NCBI GenBank assembly: GCA_030835185.1
Contig: JAUQWL010000160.1
Coordinates: forward strand, 1-5,197
Reading direction: 5' to 3'
DNA: 5,197 nucleotides
Source of the DNA: Solirubrobacterales bacterium
Lineage (GTDB): Bacteria > Actinomycetota > Thermoleophilia > Solirubrobacterales > 70-9
Shown here: positions 1 to 5,197 of the stretch, one piece after another
How the letters are laid out: each line of letters starts with the position of its first letter
How positions within the stretch are numbered: position 1 is the stretch's first letter
Notes under the pieces: generated by a model
What the model was told of the DNA's origin: nothing
Seen by the model: only the letters and a program-made list of their open reading frames with translations
Databases searched by the model: none
Translations under genes and position numbers: made by a program

Positions 1-7
1 ACAGACG

Positions 8-96
8 GTCCGGGCCCAGCCGGGAATCCTGGTCAAGCAGTCCGGGCACAGAGGCCGGTCCCGTCCGGGCACAGGGCAGGTCCCGTCCGGGCACAG
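8..96. repeat. Four short direct repeats upstream of the acyl-CoA synthetase gene
   Basis: The 12-mer GTCCGGGCACAG occurs exactly at 40-51, 63-74 and 85-96. A fourth copy at 8-19 differs at one base (GTCCGGGCCCAG). Start-to-start spacings are 32, 23 and 22 bases, close to three, two and two turns of the DNA helix, so all copies would face roughly the same side. The last two intervals also share the tail GGTCCC, so this part can be read as a degenerate 22-23 base tandem repeat. The array ends 14 bases before the putative -10 box of the next gene, which suits an activator or repressor binding array. A repetitive coding tail of an unseen upstream gene, or simple GC-rich slippage, cannot be excluded. 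Confidence 0.7.
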
Positions 97-110
97 GGAT
101 GCCGCCCGGG

Positions 111-144
111 TACGATTCCGCGCAAAGCAACTGCGACGGGAAGG
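111..144 (+). promoter_or_regulatory. Putative -10 box and ribosome binding site for the acyl-CoA synthetase
   Basis: TACGAT at 111-116 fits the TANNNT pattern of actinobacterial -10 elements and would place transcription start near 122-124. I see no convincing -35 hexamer, which would fit with dependence on a factor bound at the repeats just upstream. GGGAAGG at 138-144 is a purine-rich ribosome binding site ending four bases before the ATG at 149, and it fixes that start. The remaining bases of 1-148 show no gene I can support. Confidence 0.45.
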
Positions 145-148
145 TCCG

Positions 149-1696
149 ATGGGTCGATACGAGGAGATCTGTGCCGCACACCGCTGGGACGTGCCGGAGC
201 GCTACAACATCGCCGCCGACGTCTGCGACAGGCACCCTGCCGACAAGCTCGCGATGATTTTCGAGGACCACTCCGGCACCCGCCGCGAGGTGACCTGGGG
301 AGAGCAGCAGGCGCTGGCGAACCGGGCCGCCAACATGCTTGCCGCGCACGGCGTCGGCAAGGGTGACCGGGTCGCCGTCTGCTGCCCGGCATCGCCCGAG
401 ACCGCTGCGGTCTTCTTCGGAACCTGGAAGGTCGGAGGCATCCTGATCGCGATGTCGGTGCTCTACGGCGACGACGGAATCGAGCACCGGATCAGAACTT
501 CCGGCGCCCGCGCGATCGTGACCGACTCCGAGAACGCCGGACGCATGCCGGCCGGTCTGGTCGACCACGTGATCGAACTCGACGCGGAACTGCTGGCCGG
601 ATACGACGACTCCTTCGAGACCCTCGATACGCTCGCCGAAGATCCGGCCGAGATCTTCTTCACCTCGGGCACGACCGGACTCGCCAAAGGCATCCTCCAC
701 GCCCACCGGTACATCCTCGGCCACGAGGAGTTCGAGTACTGCCACGAGGTCGAGGACGACGAGATCTTCCACGGCATGGGCGAGTGGGCCTGGGCGGCCG
801 GGGTCTGCCCGCTGCTCGGTGCCTGGCGGCTGGGTGCTGTCCAGTACGTCTACGCCCGCAAGGGCGGCTTCGACCCGGAAGTCCAGCTCGAGGCTCTCTC
901 CCGCAACAAGGTCAGCAACGTCTTCACCACCCCGACCGCGATGCGGGCGATGATGTCGATCGAGGACGCCGGCGAGAAGTACCCGCAGGTCTTCCGCCGG
1001 GTCTGTTCGGCCGGCGAGCCACTGAACCCGGAGGCGATCAAGTGGTTCCGGGATCAGTACGGGGTCACGGTGCTCGACTACTACGGCCTCAGCGAGTCAT
1101 ACCCGCTGGTCGGCAACTTTCCCTTCATGGAGGTCCGCGAGGGCTCGATGGGCAAGCCGATGCCCGGCTGGCAGGTCGAGATCCTCGACCCGGACGAGAA
1201 CCCCGTATCGCCGGGAGAGAAGGGCGAGATCTGCCTGAAGGCGAGGACCAACCCCCACTACCCGCTGCGCTACTGGGAGAACCCGGAGGCGACGGCCCGG
1301 GATTTCGAAGGCGAGTGGTTCCACACCGCCGACGCCGCCTGGATGGACGAAGACGGCTACTACTGGTTCGACGGGCGGGCCGACGACGTGATCATCTCTG
1401 CCGGCTACCGGATAGGCCCGTTCGAAGTCGAGTCCGCCTGCATCGAGCATCCGGCCGTCCACGAGGCGGCCGCGGTCGCCGCCCCGGACCCGACCGGGGT
1501 CAAGGGAGAGATTGTCAAGGCCTTCATCGTGCTGAACGACGGCTACGAGCCGTCGGAGGAACTCGCCGCGGACATCAAGCATTCTGTCCGCGGCTCGCTC
1601 AGCGCCTACGCCTACCCCCGCGAGATCGAGTTTGCCCGGGATCTGCCGAAAACCCTGACCGGCAAGATCCGCCGGATCGAACTCCGCGAACGCTGA
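149..1696 (+). CDS. AMP-forming acyl-CoA synthetase (medium-chain/ACSM-like CoA ligase)
   Basis: This 515-residue enzyme of the ANL superfamily activates a carboxylic acid with ATP to an acyl-adenylate and transfers it to CoA, in the cytoplasm. Visible motifs, in order: phosphate-binding loop TSGTTGLAKG at 172-181; YYGLSES at 311-317 in the A5 position; EGSMGKPMPGW after it, as in medium-chain acyl-CoA synthetases; HTAD with the ribose-binding Asp395; DGRADDVI with Arg410, followed by the hinge and ISAGYRIGPFEVES; and the C-terminal LPKTLTGKIRR with the adenylation lysine Lys506. All key catalytic residues are present, so it should be active. The N-terminus (MGRYEEI...VPERYNIAADVCDRH) matches how this family begins, and a good ribosome binding site supports the ATG. 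It is slightly shorter than typical 540-570 residue medium-chain synthetases. The substrate could be a short or medium-chain fatty acid, a branched acid or an aromatic acid; the sequence alone does not decide. An ABC solute receptor gene follows after 89 bases. Confidence 0.93.
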   Translation: MGRYEEICAAHRWDVPERYNIAADVCDRHPADKLAMIFEDHSGTRREVTWGEQQALANRAANMLAAHGVGKGDRVAVCCPASPETAAVFFGTWKVGGILIAMSVLYGDDGIEHRIRTSGARAIVTDSENAGRMPAGLVDHVIELDAELLAGYDDSFETLDTLAEDPAEIFFTSGTTGLAKGILHAHRYILGHEEFEYCHEVEDDEIFHGMGEWAWAAGVCPLLGAWRLGAVQYVYARKGGFDPEVQLEALSRNKVSNVFTTPTAMRAMMSIEDAGEKYPQVFRRVCSAGEPLNPEAIKWFRDQYGVTVLDYYGLSESYPLVGNFPFMEVREGSMGKPMPGWQVEILDPDENPVSPGEKGEICLKARTNPHYPLRYWENPEATARDFEGEWFHTADAAWMDEDGYYWFDGRADDVIISAGYRIGPFEVESACIEHPAVHEAAAVAAPDPTGVKGEIVKAFIVLNDGYEPSEELAADIKHSVRGSLSAYAYPREIEFARDLPKTLTGKIRRIELRER

Positions 1697-1715
1697 AACT
1701 TCGTCTGCCGGCCGG

Positions 1716-1780
1716 CCCTATGAATTCCGATCCGCAGCGGATAGGGTCGATCCCAGCCCCGTGATTCTGAGGAAAGGGAG
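1716..1780 (+). promoter_or_regulatory. Promoter region with inverted repeat upstream of the solute receptor gene
   Basis: TAGGGT at 1742-1747 is a plausible -10 box, with transcription expected to start near 1754. It lies in the right arm of an inverted repeat: CCCTAT (1716-1721) is the reverse complement of ATAGGG (1741-1746), and inside it ATCCG (1730-1734) pairs with CGGAT (1738-1742). No clear -35 is visible. AGGAAAGGGAG at 1770-1780 is a strong ribosome binding site five bases before the ATG at 1786. The repeat could be an operator covering the promoter. It lacks the T-run expected if it were an intrinsic terminator for the upstream gene. Confidence 0.4.
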
Positions 1781-1785
1781 ACCGA

Positions 1786-2955
1786 ATGACGACCCGTCCG
1801 TTGCGCCTGCTGTCCCTGCTGCTTGTTCTCGCGATTGCCCCACTCTTATTCGCCTGCGGCGGGTCGGACGACGAAACCGGCGAAAGCGACACCTGGAGGA
1901 TCGGACTCGAGGCCCCGCTGTCCGGGGACCAGTCGGCGGTCGGTCAAGGCATGCTCGACGGTGCTCAGCTGGCCGCGACCCAGCTCAACGCCGAGGGTGG
2001 TCTGCTCGACAGACAGGTCGAGATCATCCCGATCGATGACGAGGCGGACCCTGACGCCGGAGTCTCCGCGGCCAACTCGGCGATCGAATCAGGCCTTGAC
2101 GGTGTCGTCGGGCCCTACAACTCGGGTGTCGGGATCGAGACGCTGCCCCTCTACGAGAAGGACGGTCTCGTACCGGTCCGGCTGACTTCCGACAACGCAA
2201 CGGACGGAATGGGCTACACGCTGCAGCCGATGACCGACCAGATCGCCCCCGTAGCCAGCGAGGCGATGACCAGGTGGCTCGGGGCGAAGAAGGTGGCGAT
2301 CGTCTACGACAAGACCGAGGAGTACACGCGCAACGTCTCGAAGGCGGTCAAGGACCAGCTCGAGAGCGAAGGGGCGGAAGTAGTCGCATACGACGCGATC
2401 GCGCCGGGCGGGAAGGACTACGAGGAAGAGGTCGGCAGGCTCGGCGACTCCGGGGCGCAGGTCGTCTACGCGGCCGTGTACTTCCCGGAAGGCGCGAAGA
2501 TCGCCAAGTCGATGCTGGCGCAGAACGTGGAGGCGCGGTGCCTGGCCGACTACGGCTCCTATGACACCGGCTACGTCACCGATGCCGGCATCAAGGCTGC
2601 GATGTCCTGCCCGGTAGTGGGGGTGCCGGCCCCGGGTGACTTCAAGGACTCCGCTCAGTACGTCAAGGATTTCCAGGAAGACTTCGAGACCGACCCCGGC
2701 ACCTGGAGCCCGTACACGTACGACTCGGTCAACCTTCTGGCTGATGCCGTGAAGGAGGCCGGAGGCTTCGACTCCGGCAAGCTCAACGACTTCCTCTCGA
2801 AGGTGGATGGCTGGAAGGGCTGGACCGGCGAAGTGACGATCGACGCGGAGACCGGCAACCGAGACCCGGCCACCGTGGTCGTCACATCAGTCAACGACAA
2901 GGGCGAACTCCACGTCGACAAGGACTGGGCGAAGGCCGTGGACGCGCCCTACTGA
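1786..2955 (+). CDS. ABC transporter substrate-binding lipoprotein, branched-chain amino acid (LivK/LivJ) type
   Basis: This is a 389-residue extracytoplasmic solute receptor that captures a small ligand and delivers it to a membrane permease. Residues 1-23 form a lipoprotein signal peptide: Arg4 and Arg7, a leucine-rich core, then a lipobox LFAC whose Cys24 would be lipidated. Phe at the -2 position is uncommon. A short Gly/Ser/Asp/Glu linker follows. The fold from about residue 37 matches the periplasmic-binding Peripla_BP_6 family: IGLEAPLSGDQSAVGQGMLDG, then LNAEGGLLDRQVEI and DDEADPDAG, the typical first-lobe signatures. The position of the LivJ ligand-binding serine/threonine stretch reads GPYNSGVG, so the ligand may not be an amino acid. 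Cys252 and Cys275 could form a disulfide. No permease (livH/livM) or ATPase (livG/livF) genes are visible on either side, so it is an orphan receptor within this window. The preceding CoA ligase suggests a carboxylic-acid ligand, by inference. A TTA leucine codon falls in the signal sequence (Leu21, 1846-1848). Confidence 0.92.
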   Translation: MTTRPLRLLSLLLVLAIAPLLFACGGSDDETGESDTWRIGLEAPLSGDQSAVGQGMLDGAQLAATQLNAEGGLLDRQVEIIPIDDEADPDAGVSAANSAIESGLDGVVGPYNSGVGIETLPLYEKDGLVPVRLTSDNATDGMGYTLQPMTDQIAPVASEAMTRWLGAKKVAIVYDKTEEYTRNVSKAVKDQLESEGAEVVAYDAIAPGGKDYEEEVGRLGDSGAQVVYAAVYFPEGAKIAKSMLAQNVEARCLADYGSYDTGYVTDAGIKAAMSCPVVGVPAPGDFKDSAQYVKDFQEDFETDPGTWSPYTYDSVNLLADAVKEAGGFDSGKLNDFLSKVDGWKGWTGEVTIDAETGNRDPATVVVTSVNDKGELHVDKDWAKAVDAPY

Positions 2956-2999
2956 CGACCCGGGCCAACTCGCCCACGATTGCCGTCAGACTGCGGAAC

Positions 3000-3399
3000 A
3001 TGAATGAGAGAGCGAAGAAATCCAACCTCCTCGACAAGACTCTGGCGAATCCGCTGGCGGGCCTGTCGCCATGGATCGCCTACTCGATCGTTGAAGGCGA
3101 AGGGCGCCTTGAGCTGTCCGCCGCGGTCGCACTCGGGACCGGCCTGCTGATCCTGAGCCTCAACTGGATCCGTGGCGGAATTCCTGAGAGTCAACTACCT
3201 GATCGCCTGGGTGTGGGTCGCCGCCTTCGCGATCGAAGCGCTTTCGGGCTTCTATGGCGACGCGATCCTGGACGATTCGAACAACATCTGGACCGGCTGG
3301 ATCGTCCAGACCCTCCCACCGATCATCGTCGGCGCAGTCGCCACGAAGCTGCTGAGCGGCTCCAGAGACGACACGTCACGTGGGCAACCCGCCGCCTGA
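3000..3399 (+). pseudogene. Small membrane protein gene disrupted by frame change and probable internal deletion
   Basis: Two fragments of one membrane protein appear to lie in different frames. The first starts at ATG 3000 and gives about 58 sensible residues: a hydrophilic start, NPLAGLSPWIAYSIVEGEGR, then a transmembrane segment LSAAVALGTGLLILSLNWI. Beyond about 3175 this frame becomes Arg/Asp/Gln-rich sequence antisense to the MFS gene. The second fragment, in another frame from about 3172 to the TGA at 3397-3399, reads AEFLRVNYLIAWVWVAAFAIEALSGFYG, then NNIWTGWIVQ and a last hydrophobic stretch, giving two more transmembrane segments. From memory, intact relatives in actinobacteria exceed 200 residues and have further hydrophobic sequence between these two parts. 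That points to a deletion of 3n+2 bases rather than a single-base slip. GTG at 3172 could start the second part as a 75-residue protein, but no ribosome binding site precedes it. The upstream gap (2956-2999) has only a weak site before ATG 3000. Two short separate proteins remain possible. Confidence 0.6.
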
Positions 3400-3503
3400 A
3401 TGCGGACACCGACCCGACTGAACCCCTGTGCGGGCCGCCACCGACCCCCCGGAGATCTGCCCGGATCTGCACGAAAGCTCGTGAGGCCATCTGTACTCGC
3501 CGG
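3400..3503. other. Convergent intergenic gap, no clear terminator
   Basis: This stretch separates the remnant membrane-protein gene from the converging MFS gene. GATCTGC is directly repeated at 3454-3470 (GATCTGCCCG then GATCTGC). The same place can form a weak stem, AGATC (3453-3457) with GATCT (3464-3468). A tighter stem, GCCCG-TGC-CGGGC at 3516-3528, lies inside the last codons of the MFS gene. Neither is followed by a T-run on either strand, so I do not call a terminator. Confidence 0.3.
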
Positions 3504-4694
3504 CTACCGCTCGGGGCCCGTGCCGGGCAGAGGTTCGGTGAGGGGGATGCCTGTACGGCGAAGGTTGGCGAGAGCGGCCAGTGCGAGAAAACCGGCGAGG
3601 ATTGCAAAGGCGACATCTCCACTGTCCCGCGATATGGCGTGCCCGACAACGGGAATGATTGCGATCGGAAGAAGCAGCGCGACCAGCGTCATCAGCGCCA
3701 GCGGCTCTGCGGGCTCTTCCGGGTACAGATCCTGCGCCTCGGTCAGTGCGGTGGCATAAGGGATTCCGAAGCCGGTAGCGAGCAGGATCGCACCGGCGAA
3801 TGCGACCGCCACGACCGGGTCTATGGCGATGGCCGCCAGGCCGACCGCCGCCAGGCCGAGCGTCCCGCAAAGGACGGTGTGCCCGAGTCCGCTGCCGGCC
3901 AGCCGGGCTCCGTAGTCCCGGGCGGCAGCCGACAGGCCGAACAGGAGAAAGGACGCGAGGCCGGCGAGCGTCTTGGAGACGTCACCGTCGCCGGAGAGGT
4001 ATTCGATCAGCCAGGCACCGAGGATCATCGGCACCCCGTAGATCGAAAGAAACAGAAGCGACAGGCGATAGACCCGGGCGTGGCGAAAGGCCAGCCGCAG
4101 GAAGCCGGTCGAGCGCCGCTCCGGCAGCGGAGTCGATGTCGCGTCGGGAGGGATGGTCGCGAAAGCGGCAGCTCCCAGAGCGGCGCTGATCATGAAGCCG
4201 ACCCGCCAGTCGACACCCGCATCGGCGAGCAGGCTGCCGGTCAGCAGGGCGAACGCGATGCCAAGCTGGATCGACGCTCCGAAGACGCCGAGCAGACGGA
4301 TCCCGCCGACGTCACGGGCCCAGACCACGCCGACCGTGGTGGTCAGCGCGAAACCCAGACCCGGCAGGATCCGGCCGATCACAAGACCGGCGAAGACCGG
4401 TGTCAGCGCAAAGATCAGGTTGCCAAGAAACACCAGCCCACAGGCCAGCCGCAGGCCGCGGACGAGTCCGATCCTTTCGCCGAGCTGCGCGGCGAACAGA
4501 AGGCCGATCACGTTCGCCCCGAAGAACAGGGTGCCGGCCAGCGCCCCGACGATCGCCAGCGAGAGATCGAACTCATCAGCGAGCTCCGAAACGACCGGTC
4601 CGACGTTACCGGCGCACCAGGCCCCGGACAAAGCGATCAACGCCACCGCGGCGGTGACCCGGAATCCCGGAGCGTTCTTGGTTTCTGATGACAT
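3504..4694 (-). CDS. Major facilitator superfamily (MFS) transporter
   Basis: This 396-residue integral membrane protein has the layout of a 12-helix MFS secondary transporter. Hydrophobic segments lie at about residues 12-33, 45-69, 84-104, 107-125, 134-156, 164-181, 210-230, 240-257, 272-290, 293-313, 333-352 and 360-377. The loop after the second helix, LGERIGLVRGLRL at 71-83, is a degenerate form of the MFS signature GxLaDrxGrr. The charged central loop with the Arg-rich stretch PERRSTGFLRLAFRHARVYR (191-210) separates the two six-helix halves. A partial echo of the signature occurs in the second half (ARDYGARLAGSG, 258-269). Arg108 in the fourth helix (IGRILPGLG) is where MFS antiporters and symporters commonly keep a conserved arginine. 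Substrate and direction cannot be read from the sequence. ATG 4694 is the only normal in-frame start: an in-frame TAG lies at 4728-4730, and no good ribosome binding site is adjacent. Transcription is divergent from plsC and convergent with the remnant gene. Confidence 0.9.
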   Translation of the reverse strand: MSSETKNAPGFRVTAAVALIALSGAWCAGNVGPVVSELADEFDLSLAIVGALAGTLFFGANVIGLLFAAQLGERIGLVRGLRLACGLVFLGNLIFALTPVFAGLVIGRILPGLGFALTTTVGVVWARDVGGIRLLGVFGASIQLGIAFALLTGSLLADAGVDWRVGFMISAALGAAAFATIPPDATSTPLPERRSTGFLRLAFRHARVYRLSLLFLSIYGVPMILGAWLIEYLSGDGDVSKTLAGLASFLLFGLSAAARDYGARLAGSGLGHTVLCGTLGLAAVGLAAIAIDPVVAVAFAGAILLATGFGIPYATALTEAQDLYPEEPAEPLALMTLVALLLPIAIIPVVGHAISRDSGDVAFAILAGFLALAALANLRRTGIPLTEPLPGTGPER

Positions 4695-4696
4695 AA

Positions 4697-4750
4697 AGAG
4701 CAGACGGAATGGCCCGATGCCGTCTCGCTACCTCCCGTAGCGCCTGCTCT
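4697..4750 (-). promoter_or_regulatory. Structured leader or operator of the MFS gene (three nested inverted repeats)
   Basis: Three pairs of complementary segments lie between the MFS start codon and its putative promoter. The outer pair is AGAGCAG (4697-4703) with CTGCTCT (4744-4750). Inside are AGACGG (4702-4707) with CCGTCT (4720-4725), and CGCTAC (4726-4731) with GTAGCG (4737-4742). Using five pairs of the outer stem, all three are compatible and form a compact three-way junction that ends two bases before the ATG. On the minus-strand RNA the loop of one hairpin reads GGGAG followed by G, the only Shine-Dalgarno-like purine run in the leader, yet it lies about 36 bases from the start codon. 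The predicted transcription start (about 4745) would truncate the outer stem, so that pair may instead act as a DNA operator. Confidence 0.4.
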
Positions 4751-4751
4751 G

Positions 4752-4780
4752 ACCATACGGATTCGGATCGTCACGAGCAA
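4752..4780 (-). promoter_or_regulatory. Putative sigma70-type promoter of the MFS gene
   Basis: Read on the minus strand, TTGCTC (4780-4775) and TATGGT (4757-4752) are separated by exactly 17 bases. The -10 box is TANNNT and the -35 keeps the TTG of the consensus. Transcription would begin near 4745, leaving a leader of about 50 bases. On the plus strand the spacer begins with CGGAT repeated at 4758-4762 and 4764-4768, of unknown meaning. Confidence 0.45.
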
Positions 4781-4812
4781 CCCGGCCTGCTGTCCGCGAC
4801 CCCCCAACCGGG

Positions 4813-4836
4813 ACTGCGGCTAGGCTTGCCCGCAGT
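4813..4836 (+). promoter_or_regulatory. Putative leaderless promoter of plsC within a perfect inverted repeat
   Basis: TAGGCT at 4821-4826 fits a TANNNT -10 box and would start transcription at about 4833-4835, on the GTG start codon itself. This fits the absence of a Shine-Dalgarno sequence and the leaderless mRNAs common in actinobacteria. No clear -35 is seen. The -10 box lies in the 10-base spacer of an inverted repeat, ACTGCGG (4813-4819) with CCGCAGT (4830-4836), whose arm centres are 17 bases apart. That geometry suits a dimeric repressor. Confidence 0.4.
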
Positions 4837-5197
4837 GAACGAGATCGGGGAAGACAGAGAGAACCCGCGACAGGGGTGGCGGCTCTATCAGACAATTCGA
4901 TTCATGCTGCGCTGGTTGCGCCGGTGGGTGCGGCTGGACGTAAGCGGCCTGGAGCACCTCCCGTCCACCGGTCCCATCCTGGTCGTCGCCAATCACGATT
5001 CCTGGCTCGACCCACTGGTCCTGGTCGAGACGATGATGTGGCGGGGACGCCAGCTTCGCTTCCTCGCCAAGTCGACTCTGTGGAAGTTCCCCCTTTTCGC
5101 CTGGATTCTGGACGGGGCCGCCCAGATCCCGTTCCGCCGGGGCGCCGGCGATAACGCCGCGCTCGAGTCCGCAATCGCGGCCTTCGACCGCGGCGAG
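4835..5197 (+). CDS. plsC: 1-acyl-sn-glycerol-3-phosphate acyltransferase (PlsC/LPLAT family), 5' part only
   Basis: The 121 visible residues are the N-terminal part of a PlsC-type acyltransferase, which transfers an acyl group to lysophosphatidic acid at the membrane to make phosphatidic acid. The catalytic HX4D motif is NHDSWLD at 53-59, with His54 and Asp59. The glycerol-phosphate-binding motif is IPFRRG at 98-103. Between them lies the usual FLAKSTLWKFPLFAWIL segment (76-92). The third motif (FPEGTRS type) would lie beyond the window. I chose GTG 4835: it is in frame, follows a -10-like element at leaderless distance, and gives the usual short basic N-terminal segment (RLYQTIRFMLRWLRRWVRL) before the domain. 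ATG 4904 (Met24) is an in-frame alternative that would remove half of that segment and has no ribosome binding site. Related acyltransferases that acylate other lipids share these motifs, so the exact acceptor is not certain. It is divergent from the MFS gene. Confidence 0.9.
   Translation, partial: MNEIGEDRENPRQGWRLYQTIRFMLRWLRRWVRLDVSGLEHLPSTGPILVVANHDSWLDPLVLVETMMWRGRQLRFLAKSTLWKFPLFAWILDGAAQIPFRRGAGDNAALESAIAAFDRGE

Noticed and set aside
8..96. CRISPR array.
   Set aside because: The repeats are only 12 bases long with 10-20 base intervals that partly resemble each other; CRISPR repeats and spacers are longer, and no cas gene is present.
784..1764. A 326-codon open frame on the plus strand overlapping the acyl-CoA synthetase.
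   Set aside because: It is Arg/Gly/Pro-rich with no recognisable motif, while the overlapping frame carries all the conserved synthetase motifs.
3166..3183. GGATCC (3166-3171) and GAATTC (3178-3183) flank the frame break, suggesting a cloning junction.
   Set aside because: No vector-like sequence is present, base composition is continuous across the site, and both hexamers fall in normal codons.
3165..3185. Programmed ribosomal frameshift joining the two membrane-protein fragments.
   Set aside because: There is no slippery heptamer or downstream pseudoknot at the junction, and the family's middle region appears absent, so a deletion explains it better.
3516..3528. Rho-independent terminator at the MFS 3' end.
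   Set aside because: The five-pair GC stem is inside the coding region and has no following T-run on either strand.
3000..4688. A 562-codon open frame on the plus strand.
   Set aside because: After about codon 58 it is antisense to the MFS gene and is low-complexity Arg/Asp/Gln/Gly-rich sequence, the usual shadow in GC-rich DNA.
4685..4691. CTGATGA on the plus strand beside a predicted three-way junction, resembling the hammerhead ribozyme core.
   Set aside because: The second core element (GAAA) and a cleavage-site strand are missing downstream, and the bases are the first codons of the MFS gene read backwards.

Overview
The window is GC-rich with strong codon-position bias. That bias leaves long open frames on both strands, so most open frames here are shadows. 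The substrate-binding lipoprotein signal sequence (ACGGSDDE type), a GTG start on an apparently leaderless gene and TANNNT-type -10 boxes suggest a high-GC actinobacterium. Solirubrobacterales/Thermoleophilia is my best guess, from general resemblance only.

Layout. Positions 1-148 hold no recognisable gene. They contain four copies of a 12-base direct repeat (GTCCGGGCACAG) just upstream of a promoter-like TACGAT and a good ribosome binding site. Next come an AMP-forming acyl-CoA synthetase (149-1696, +) and a branched-chain-amino-acid-type ABC substrate-binding lipoprotein (1786-2955, +). These two are separated by 89 bases that carry an inverted repeat over a second putative -10 box. Positions 3000-3399 (+) carry the two ends of a small membrane protein in two different frames, most likely an internally deleted remnant. 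After a 104-base convergent gap lies an MFS transporter on the minus strand (3504-4694). Its 140-base divergent upstream region contains a sigma70-like promoter and a set of nested inverted repeats that can fold as a three-way junction. On the other side a PlsC-type 1-acylglycerol-3-phosphate acyltransferase (4835 onward, +) runs off the window. Its -10 box and GTG start are spanned by a perfect 7-base inverted repeat.

How the genes may work together. The CoA ligase and the solute receptor could handle the same carboxylic acid: capture outside the cell, then activation to the CoA thioester inside. This pairing is known for aromatic and other organic acids, but here it is inference: no permease or ATPase genes are in view and the ligand cannot be read from the sequence. 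The MFS transporter and PlsC are divergent and need not be related to that pair.

I found no mobile element, CRISPR array, tRNA or rRNA, and no convincing new multi-gene system. The most interesting material is small-scale: the phased direct repeats, the broken membrane-protein gene, and the structured intergenic regions at 4697-4836.
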